From: Malania oleifera
Lineage: Eukaryota > Streptophyta > Magnoliopsida > Santalales > Ximeniaceae
Assembly (NCBI RefSeq): GCF_029873635.1
Contig: NC_080422.1
Coordinates: 10,261,764-10,325,763 of the forward strand
Direction: 5' to 3'
Length of the DNA stretch: 64,000 nt
A model generated the notes under the pieces. The model did not search any database. It was not told the origin of the DNA and saw only the letters and a program-made list of their open reading frames with translations. A program made the position numbers and the translations under genes. Below, piece by piece: positions 13,396 through 25,300 of this stretch (within the stretch, counting starts at the first letter, position 1; each line of letters begins with the position of its first letter).

Positions 13396-16300
13396 GTTCA
13401 ACTCAGAGCTGTAGCCGATGGATAGAGATTGCTTTACTGGAAGCTAGATGGGTTGGTGAGTGTTTGCCTTTGTTTTCATCCAAGCTTAGAGCAGGCTACT
13501 TGTTTCAGAAACTTTGGGAGGAAACAATATTGCGTGGTGTTTAAATCAAATCAGAAGGGTTAGTCCCTGGAGATGGGTTTATGATTAAACGGCAAGAATT
13601 TTTCTATCTTCATCCTTGGAGGATTGGAATGCGAGGGTTGGCGAAGGTTTGCGCAAGTGTTGCAGGCAATTGTGGGTTTGAAGAAGTTGGGCAAAGATAT
13701 GGCTCAACCATTAGGTACTCAAGATTGCCAGAGCTGGAAGGAAGTAATCACTGGTAAATTGAAGTGGTGAGGGACAGATGATGATGCGGGAACCATGGAG
13801 GTTCCCAGTTGGTGAGTGTTCGAGCAGTGGTGGCTAGTGGTTCAGGAGGTTGCAGGGAAGCTAGGGTTTGGGAGGAGATGGGGGCAATTGTGTGGGCAGA
13901 CTAGAGAAAAATGGGGCTTGAATGGTTGGGTGAGGGATCCTTAGTATTACAGTTAACCTAGCCCAGTTGTGGGGTAATAAGCCATGGGCTTTTATGGGGG
14001 ATTTGATTCATTTGCAAACTGAAGATGCTGTTAGATGTCTACAGGTCCATATAAATTTCTCTAACATGCAAGAAGATTTGTTTGGCCAGAATGGGGATTC
14101 TTTTCTTTGCGGGCCTTTGTAGATGTCCGATGGAGCTTGGAGGTCCAAAGTTCAAGCAAGAAGTATGTTCAGGTGAGTAAACTTCTAGCCCAGCATATTT
14201 TTCAGCAAGGTGGGTCCAAAGAGATGACTAAATCGCTGGTTGTGGGGGAACCATCCATACCACAAGTCTATACTCATGGTGGGTAGAAGAGTAAAGGTAT
14301 CCTCAGTTGACTGGATGAGAGGTAATTTAAGTACAGGTGCAAGGGTAGCTAAATTTTTAAAAGACATTGTGATGGCAATTTTTAGGTTGGGATCATTAGA
14401 ATGGCTTGAAGCTAATCTAGTAAAAAGGTTAGTGTGGATAATCCTTTTTGAGAAGAAGAAGTGGGAGGATTTATTTGACAAGGAGGTTGAGTTGGATAGT
14501 GCTGTTGATTATGATGGAGGGTTACTTATGAGGTTTATGAACAACTTGGGCTTGAATCAGACTCTTATTCATTTGGGGAGTTTCCTGAGGTCTTGAACTC
14601 CATACAGATTATTTAGAGGTAGCTTATGCTTCGGAAGATGGAGTCGGTGAGGAAACGTACAAGATTGAGCAGAATGATGTTGTTATTGTGCCTGTCCCTG
14701 GGACTCACTTCCAACATTTGCTGGGAAAAATGGATTTGAGGTTAGCTAATTCTTTTTTTTTTCTTTTGGGGGGGGGGGGGGGGGGGAGGAGTTTGCTTCG
14801 ATGGTGGTAGATATAAGGCTAAGAACAGATGCCTAGAATCGGCCAATTTGCAGTGCTCTATTAACTATGATGGAAAGGGTTTGAAAAGAGACTTTGCTAG
14901 GTAGCTTTTGTTTGGTTTTTTTGGAGGGTGGGCAGTTCTTTATGGGTTGGTTTCTCACTTTTTCTCTATTTCCGTGCTTTTTTTAGATTCCTGATTCTCT
15001 CTTGTTTGTACTCTTAATACGTACACACACACACACACATTTTTGATCTCCGGAGAAAAAGAAGACGAAGCGGGGGGAGGGGGGTGACTACCTCTTCCAT
15101 TATTAACAATCAATCTTAAACATTTGAATTGTATTCATCAAACTATAATTTCATTTTGGTACAAGGGACCTTATAACTTATCCATAGACTTTTAGAAACA
15201 TGTTACATAAACCAAACCCTCCTATACCTGTTAATTTTGCAAATGAAAAGGACTATTTGTCATGCCAAAAAGATTTAGGTTTTAGTGGAGTAATGAACAT
15301 ATACTGAGACCTAGATGAGCAGTTGGATAGAAGAGAGGTGTCGGCCAGTGACTTCTCTAGGTCATGATTTGAGTGTTGTTGCATGCCCTTGGACTTGTGA
15401 ACAGAAGAATAGGAGGGTGGAGAAGGAATTACGAGATCTAGCCACCACTAGCAATTATGGAGGGTGTAGAGTAATAGTGAGGCAGGGTTTTTGAATGAAG
15501 GTGTTGAGTTGTAATGCTTGGTGTCTAGGGACTCTTGTTTAGCATCATAAAGTTAAGGAGGTTATTTGCAAGGCCTTCCTTGACATTGTTAAGTTGTAGG
15601 AGTCTAAATTAGAATAGGCAGCAGGTTTCTTGTTTGAAGTATTTGGGACTTCAGTTGTTTGCCTCTAGTGGTTTTGTGAGAGTTGGGGGGGGGGGGGGGT
15701 GTTTATTCTTATAATTTGGGATATCAAGTTTGCATGTAAGGTGGGTTAAGTTGTGAGAGGGTCTTCTCCTGTGTTAGTTAAGTTTGTTGAATCAGGTTGT
15801 GGTTTACTTCATTTTATGGGCCTAATTGTCCAAGGCTTAGGTGGTTTTGTGAGTTGATTTAGTAGCAGTTTATGATTTGTGTTCTCCAAATCAGTGTTTA
15901 GTAGGAGATTTTAATGTTATTCTGTTCACTATGAGAGTTTTTATTTTATTTTTATTATTATTTTTAGGCTTGGGGGGGGGTGTTCAAGGATTATTTTTGA
16001 TACAAGAGGATTTGGTACTATGCAACTTGCGAGTTTTCTCTCTCACTAATGCCTAATTCACTCAGTTTGTTGTTGGTGGTGGTTCTCTTGCTACAAGATG
16101 CATAGGTTCCTGTGGATGCTTTTCCTTGTCTAATTCAGTAATTGTTTTGTAAAGTGGTTCCAGATCATTGTCCTTAGTGCTAGAGTGTAATTTAAGGAAC
16201 ATCTAAACATATTTTAAGGAAAAAAAAAAAAAAGCAAAACAGTGGCAAAAGCCAAACTATCAAGCTAGCTCATGAACATTTTTGTTAGCATTCAAGCCAC

Positions 16301-19300
16301 TATTTGGTTCATTAGTATTACGAGGAGTCCAAGATCATCATGGGTGACTACATCAAGCTCATCATTGAGATCATTATTAGCATTATTGTTATTATTATCA
16401 TCAAATTCATTAGTGTATGAAATATCCAGGTGTTGAACTTTGAAGTTCGAACCACTTATGGACTCAAATGTTTGAGTCCGTATTTTCTGAACACTTGATA
16501 AATCGAATCACTTCCTAAGTTGCCCATTACTGTACGAGTTATATAGGACAATAATCCAGCTCATAATATAAGTAATTTGGAAAAAAATTTAAAATATAAT
16601 GGGTTGTATGGTGTTACGATCCTAGTCCTGTCAAGATCCTACTACAATCCTGCCAATCCTACTGCAATCCTACCAAAATGCGGTCCTACATAGGATCAGG
16701 ACCATTTTGGTGAGTAGGGTTGTAGGATCCTATTGAGCCAGTTTGTGATTTTAACAATCATCTGCTTGAGTCAATCATTGATGCTACTTGATCAAGGCTG
16801 AGATGCCTTATTAGACCTCCAATGGTACTGCTTGTAAGCAAGATCAACACTCTTAGGTACTCATGAGATGCCTTACGAGACAACTGCTGTGGATGCTAAT
16901 GTACAAAATTACAGTGGTTCAAGTTGATTCCATCTTCTATTCAACACACAATAACAAGTCAGTGGTCTAGAAAGAGTGCTCAATCAAAATCCCACTTGAA
17001 AATTACAATCTCTCCTTTTAGAGCAAGATGTGACTCTCAATAGATGCTCATTCGTCTATGTAAACTGACATATTATTGTTGGCCCTCTTCACCTTAAGAT
17101 TCACTATCTGTTCATATGTTTTCTCTGTATATTTCGAGGACAGCATAAAAAGCAAACAATTTGTAGAGGTTATGTTGTTAGATGATTGAGAAAACTAGGT
17201 TAACCATACAATAAGGTCTAGATGCAGACATTATATTCTCAATTCAAGGGAGAGATGACAGAACTGCTGAAAGAATATAGCAATGCATGAATAAAGGACT
17301 GATGTTTCCTTAAGATGGTAAACTTCAAATATCTGTACAGTAATAAGGCACTCCACTTTTCACGACATCCCACAGTTCGGAATTTGAACTTCCTGAGGGA
17401 TTATGATTGGAGTGTAATGCACAGATTATTTCAGGGAAAAAATTGAATTAGCAGCTGGTTTGGGAGAAGATTCAATACTTGGCCTCTTTATGTTGCGTTG
17501 GTTTTGGATGCTTAAAGGAGCTAGCTTTTCAGAAGTTCAGTGAGAATGGAGGAATTTTTTTCTTTGATATTTCATAGTATTTATTTGTTTTTTAGTTCCT
17601 TTTTCTGGTTTTTTCCAGAATTTTGATGGGAGATGTCTTGTTTTGCTCTTCGTAAATTCTTCTCGTATTAGTGAAATCTCTTCTTTTGCTATTAAAATAA
17701 AAATCAAACTTCTAGACAATAGCCTTTATAAAAAAACTAGTTGGTAGAAATACATGTGGGGATTAAATTCTTTCTGCTCTAGCTGAATCCCACAATAAAA
17801 ATTTCAACCTTATAACCTAAATAAAATATAAATAATCTTGAGTGAGACAAGACACAATGTACTAACAGTGTGTGTAATAATGTTCTCATAGTTTATGTTC
17901 ATGTTTCATCTTATGCTGTCATGAGTCATCTCCCCATATCCATGACACGTCTCTGTGAGAGGCATCTTATTTTCCTAGTCATGGCAGAATGTTTTTGATT
18001 CACAAGCGTAAGTAGCATTGCAATCATGCATAAGTCAATAATGAGTTTAGTAACTGTAAATTCAAAATAACAGGTTGATTGTAAATTCAACACATAGTTT
18101 TATGATCATCAATCAATTCCTAGGGTCAATCACTCCAAAACTTTTTTGATGTGGTTGGACATTTAACAATCCTTTAATGACTTTTTTAAATAATCAGTGC
18201 TTAAAAAAATCTATGCAGATTCTATCCACGAATGAAAATTGGCCAGATACTAGCTTCTCTTGAAGTCAAGGTGGGGTTTCTTCTTCTCACTTTCTTTTCT
18301 TTTTTCCTTTCCATTTATATATGTATTTTGAATTACCTCAATTTTAATGACTATTTTTTTTTTTCCCCTCATGGTAGCCTGGATATGGGGCATTTGTGGT
18401 TGATTTCCATATCTCAAAGAATGCAATATCTTCTCCACTGGAAAAAATAGTAAGCATCTTCTAACCAAATTTGAATCTTGCTGACTAACTGAACAGCAAT
18501 GTTTTTTTGGCTAAGTTCATAAAGGTCTATTTAGCAGTTTATTTTATTTGAGCCCTTCAATCTAACTGTTTATGTCTGAGTTTTAAAGTCGTAGCAGTTT
18601 TTTTTTTTCTGGGTTGTTCAACCCCTCTTCTCCCCCCTTCCCCTAAAAAAAGTGTCAGCCCTCCTTTCTGGACATTTTTCTGTGTGCTTGTTTCTTTCCA
18701 AATGTTCAATAACTGGATGAATTAAATTAAGTGGCATGTGTTAATGGTTAGCGAATGACATGCATATATATATATATATATAATTTTTTACTTGGGTTAG
18801 ATAATTAAAAGTTAGAACAACCCAAGTTTGAATGAAAATGATTGTATTACTCACTTGAAACTTATTTTTTATTTCTGTTTTGTACGCAGCGGCTATTTGT
18901 TGTTCAAACAGATAATATAGAGGTGTCTTCATGTATTATCAGTCCCCCACAAGTCAAGTATGACTGATTTTGGTTGAATCAAATTTTATTGAAATTCAAA
19001 TACACCTTTGTGTTTCCTGAGTATGACACTGCACCCTTGTGTTTTGACAAGTACTAAGGAATCCTCTGAGATTATAATTCCATTGACAAAAAACAATCTC
19101 CGTTAGTCAACAATTAGCTCCACATAGAAAATGGTTTACATGATTAATATATGACTGTTTTACACTTCCATTCAATTACATGCACGCACACACACACGCA
19201 CTCATTCCATTCTTTAGTAAATTAAGGCCCAAGTGCAATGAAGAGTATTCACTAAAATTCTAAAATTAGTTAGTATTGGTAAAATAACCTGCTTTTTTTT

Positions 19301-22300
19301 TTTTTTTTCTTTAAAAAAAAAGCTATTGCTGCCCAGAATTTTTTTTGATTAGTCGAAGGTACCTATGATGATCATATTTCATTATCTAACACCCATTGCC
19401 ATTACTATACAGAAGCATAAAATTATTATGATTCAAAAAAAAAAAAAAAATCACCTTCATATAAAATTTGCAATTTTGCATATTCTATTACTCTACAACA
19501 TAAATTATGCAAGGACCATCATAGTACTTTAAATCAAACAACTAACCAAGCCTTAAGTCTCACTACATGGGGTTGGCTACATGAATCCTTTTTCACCAAT
19601 TTACATGATTGTAGGCAATTTCCTTAAAAGGTTGAATGGCTGTTGAATCCTTACTCCTATCTCATTCCAAGTTTTTAGATTTATTTCTTTTAATTAAATA
19701 GCCGGATCCTCTTGTTCATACCAATTTTAAATTAACTGTTTGATGCTTGAGAAGGCATTCGAGGGAGCCGTATCAATCCATCTCCTGAATGGCATGATCC
19801 ACCGTTCTGGATTGTGACCAATCTGGCTAGCCCTCAAACCAATCCTTTTCTAAGGTTATGGATCCATTTTGCCAACTTCCTTGCCTGTATTGTTTCATCG
19901 ACCGGAGTTTGTTCACCTTGGAGATCTGATGTGGTCACAAATATGATCGGGCATGGTAGGCAGTCCATCCTTTGAATTTTCAAGGGCTGCTGAGGCATGC
20001 CAGACACCATGCAATGTGTTCTGCTACTCTAGTGGCTAGACCTATCTTGGGCTAAGTCATAGGCTATTATACGGAAGATAAAAGGCCTCTCTAGTTGTGG
20101 AGAGCAGTTTTGCTTTTCACTTCAGAACTCCAATTAATTAAAAAATTGCGACCTTGTTTTCCAATTTTCCAAAATTTATATAGGAAACTTGAAAACAATA
20201 AATAATTTGTTTCCAATTTCTTATACAAATTTGTAAAACTGGAAAGCAAGGTGGATTTTTTGTAATATTTGGAAAATTAGAAATGGAAAATAAAACTATG
20301 TTCCACTAAGTGAATAAGGCCTAACACTTCCTGAGGCTCATGACGATATTAGAATATCATTTTTAATAATTTAGTGAGTACTCGTTATTGCACTTGGGCC
20401 TTGATTCTATTATGAGAATGGAGTATATATTTTGTTAATTCAATGGAAGGGTAAAAAGGTTATTTTATGAATGTTGTAAACCATTTTCTATCATGGAATT
20501 TACTGTTGAATAATGGAAGGGTGTTTTTTTCATTAAAATTGTAATGTAAGTGGTCCTTTGTTGTCAGAAATTCAAGGGGTGCTGCATCATATTTAGAAGA
20601 CTCAAGTACATTTGAAATTCATCGAGTTCTATAATTATCCTGATGAGCTTTTCTTTTTTGTTTACTTTTGTAGCTTTTTATTGAATGGAAAAGGAGTGGA
20701 GAGAAGGACAAATATTTCAATGGTTTGTACAGTTCACATAATTTTAGATAATTTATATGAAACAGTTATCTCCTGTGATGATTTGATGCAAATTTTATTG
20801 AATGTCTGACCTATTTTCTCAGTATATTTTATATCCTTGTTCAGGACAGTGGACCACAGATTCCAACAAATGTCACTGCTATGCTCAAGTATGGAACAAA
20901 TCTTCTTCAAGCTGTGGGCCAGTTTAATGGTATGCTAGAATATAGGCCTTCTATGTATTGCCATCTTTGTTTTGTTGGTTGAAATTTATTAGCCTCTTGA
21001 CACAGTCTGCATCATTTAAAGGTAATTATATCATAGCCATTGCCTTTATGAGTGTGACATCAACCCTTGACATGCCAGTTCTTCAAGATTATGTTCAGCC
21101 TGTTGCTGCTGCATTTGATGCAGGTATGCCTGTGCTTTGTGATCACTATCCTTTTACCATATCTAGTCCTTGTATTAGATGTTCAAATGCTTGACAAGAT
21201 CATTCTTTGTTGATTAGTAGATTCAGAGTTAATTGAGGGGCCATCACGAATATCGCTTAATTGTCCAATAAGGTTTGTAACCGTGTTTGCTAGCCATCTA
21301 TATCCTTTGGTGTTGTTATCCTGCAAGTTCTTGACCGCTTTCTGCTGAATATTCAATAATATTTTAGTTAGCATCTTGTAATTTGTGAGTATTTGCACTT
21401 CTTCAAAGTAGCTATTAATGGTGCCTCATCATTCAAAAAGTAATTTTGAAAAATCCATTTTGGGTGCGGAAAAAGATTAAATATGTTGCTGCAAGACCTA
21501 ATAGAATGAATTCTCAAATAAATGCAGAGTCCCTTGTCAAAAAGAGCTTACTATTTTATATCAACTTAATATCTTTAAAGATCCTTTCTCTGGAAACACC
21601 AATTGGTTTGCTTCCTAGTTAATTTTCATATTTATGACACCTTCTTGCAGCATTATTGTAATGGCAATCTTCTCCAATAACTGCACTCACCAAAAATAGT
21701 TATGACAACATGTCACAGGGGAAAGGGTTGGTTGGTCCCCTTTTGGGGGGTGGATAGTGGGGACCAAATTCCTAATCTTCTACATGCATAAAATGATGTC
21801 TTTGAAATGAAATCTTTTCCAAATGCAGATTGACAGTTTTTATTTTGATCTACATTGATATGTGGAGGTTCTCGCCCAACTAGTTGAAAGAATCCAGCAA
21901 GCGAGTCTCCTCACATTGCTCTTCTCTTTACTGGGTTGTACCTCAGCCTTAGATAATATGGAGAAGGAATGGGTGATCAATCTACCTTTAAAGTTGCGAG
22001 GAAGAAGTCCAACTTGAATCATTTGGATTTTTTGACATTCCGCATCTTGGAATTTGCAGGAAGGCATGTGTCTTTTGTGGTGTTCAAAGAGGATTCTTAT
22101 GGGTTTTGAGGATGATGGGTGTGCTGTGCAAAGGCAACTGAGGCTTGTTGTGGATCAGGGGGTTATAATTTCAGAAAAGAGGGAGCTTTCATTAGTTTGA
22201 AGCTTCTTTCAAATGGTAAAGATAAGACTTTTGTGGCTGAAGGAGGATAATGCAGGAGGGAGGTGTCAAGATGTGTGCATCCCTGAGGGTGTTCAGATCA

Positions 22301-25300
22301 TTGGGTGATGAGCTTTCCTTGCTTCTTTGATGGAATTGTCGTTTGTTAGGAATGAAGCAACTAATTCCCAAAATGTCAAGTGGTGCTGTTTCGAGTGGTT
22401 CCACAAATATCCAAAGATCAGCAAAGCTAGGGAGATGGTGAGCCTATAGATAAAAGGCCCAATCGCATGGGCTAATGAAATCCAAGTGGATTTGGGTTGA
22501 AAAAAGGAGGTTTTTTCAAGTCTAAATGGGGCTGGAGGCTTGAGCCCTTCTGAAGTTGAGTTGCACAATAAGACTGAAGGGGGGAGACGTTGGCTTTTCT
22601 GAATAAAAAGGTTGGTTGATGAAGCTGGGAAGATTTCAAAAGCCACCGTTGATGAGGACGGAACAGATTGAGATGAGCTCATAATAGGACACTCCTTTGA
22701 AATAAACATGTGATTAAAATCTAACTTAAGATTCACACACCCAAAATGCGTTAGTCTCAACTAAAAAGGCACTAAAGGCATGCATTTTGTACAAATGCGA
22801 GAGCCTTAATCTGTAATTCATGGCCCTGTTGGGATTCAGTATTTTTTACTGAACCTCAATGCGTTTAGGCATGCCTCCTCTTGAGGCTAGTCTCAAGGCG
22901 AGCCTTGATTGAGCCTTCTGAATTACTGTTTTGAACCATCCAAATTCACAGGCTTTTTATCAAGCCAAATGATGGATTTGGGCCAATTTGAAATTCCTCC
23001 GGTTAAATCCTGGCATCTAAAGAGCCCATGATATTTAACTAGTGTAATTTCATCAAAATAAAATTGTAATTTTGCACATTCATTTCCAGGCATTCTTCTA
23101 TTTTCTAATGCATATAATTGACAAATGTGTTTGCTTGTTTGTGATGGGTGCTAATTATCACTTCTTTCTTGTACAAAATGTGGTTATTTGTTAAATTGCA
23201 AACCATATGGAAAGATTACTGTCATGTTGTTTTTCCCCCCCTTAAAACCAAAATCATAATGTCTATTTTGCTTATTTAATGCTGCATTTTTTTGTTTCAA
23301 CAGCTACACACGTATTAAAATTCCTGTCAAAGGACATTCATGCAAACATCTACAGGTGAGTGCTTCATAATGTGCCCACAAATTTCAAGTAGAAGTGTGG
23401 TACCTGTTAGGTTTACTTCAATATCTAGGCAGTTCATGGAAGAGAATACTATTACCACCTGGTGGTGGGCCTCATTTTTGGGACTTCTTTGCCGCATTTT
23501 TAAAATGACTATATATAATTTTTATTGCTTATATGACCAACTGGCTGGTTAATCTCCTGTAATTAGCGGTGGGCTATTTAATATTGTTTCTTGATATTTG
23601 TCCACTTTTGAGTGGGTTGTGCCTCTATTAGGATCCCAATTAGTTTGATTGCTGGCCTGATTGACTCTCAGGCTTGTCTAATGTAATGATTTATTTACCT
23701 CACCATCTTGGCATGTGGTTAGATATAAAGCTTCACTACCATTAAATATTCATGAGTTTTTTCGTTTCGTAGTTCGGAACATATTTTAACTCTGCCAAAT
23801 TTAGGGAAGTGCTTACATTTTAACAAATTTATGAGTTCTTTTTCTGTTGGAAGGCATTATTCATATTAAGTCCTTGATGGAGTTTGCAGTAGATTTAATT
23901 TTTATTAATTTGGTGCAAATATTTTATTCTGCAAAAATTGAATGGAGCATTAAAATTGATTAATTTAAAATGTTTATTAATTTCACAAATAAGTTCTCAA
24001 ATCTTAAAATCCCAGTGGTACATTAACCCCACTTCCTATTTTTCCACTACAAAGTCTTACACATTGTTTGCAAACCCGAACTGGACCAGCCGGTTGGACT
24101 GAGTTCAACTGGAACCGGTGGTTTGGCCGGTCCAGCAGAGGCTAAGAACCTATCCAACTCGGTGCAACTCGGCCTGAACCAGATGAACTTGGTGGGTCAG
24201 GCAAGTTGACTCGGTTAGAAAACTGTTAATAAATGGATTAATGTACCAAAATTTAAAGGGACCGGAGTTTGAACCCACATCTTGTGGAGAATGAAGCATT
24301 TGAACACTTTATATTTTACATGTGTTATTTTTTAAATAAAAACGAAAAATTATTAAGTTCATATTATATATATATATATATATATATATAATTGTCTTTA
24401 CAAAAGGGCATGCATTTACATCATAAAATTGTCTTATTTTATAATGTCATTACCGGTTGATAACTGGGTTAACCCACTGGTTCGACTGGTCTGACCAACC
24501 CCGTGACCTTACACCAGGTTGGTCACCAGTCCAGTTTTTAAAACCACGGTCTTACAGCTTTCCGCTATCTATTTTATCCTTCTATCCTTATTTCAATTTC
24601 ATTTCCTTTGATTTTATTCTGCAGTGTTTTGATTTTCAAAACTTCGTGGAAATAAATACAAGAAGGCCTTCCTGGCGTTGCCCACATTGTAATCAGTATG
24701 TCTGCTACACTGATGTCCGTATTGATCAAAACATGCTCAAGGTAAGTTTCTGTGTATATTTTTCAGTTAATGTGGTGTTACTTGTATCTAAACAAACACA
24801 TTGATTTTGGCTTAGGTCTTAAGGGAAATGGGAGAGAATGTTGCTGATGTGATTATATCTGCAGACGGATCCTGGAAAGCTGTCTCGGAAAGCAATGACA
24901 CTAAAGACCAGCCACATGATCAATCCCTCAATTGCCAGGAGGGGTCTGAGCGCAGAGACATTAATAGCTTCTCAAATGCTCATTCTAATGTTTTGGACCT
25001 CACTGAGGGGGATGATGAGATGGATTCAATGGGTACATGCGAAATTGAGGAGAGGAAACCTTCAATTGGCAATATGCAAAATCATTTTGTTACAAATCCA
25101 ACTGGGCCACCACAATTGAACAGTACAAGTGAGGTTAATCAAAACAATGCTTCTCAAGTTGAGGATGACTATTGGGCAGGGATTTTCTTTCCTGATCATG
25201 GGTCTTCATCATCTGCTGTAAGGTCAGATGCCCCATTTTTAGGCGGCATTTCTGGGCCATCTCCTGCCAATACCATGCTGTCTCCTGTGCTAACTGATGC

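Noticed and set aside
22293..22760. 155-codon minus-strand frame in PIAL intron 10
   Set aside because: No recognisable domain; lies opposite a probable LINE ORF1 fragment.
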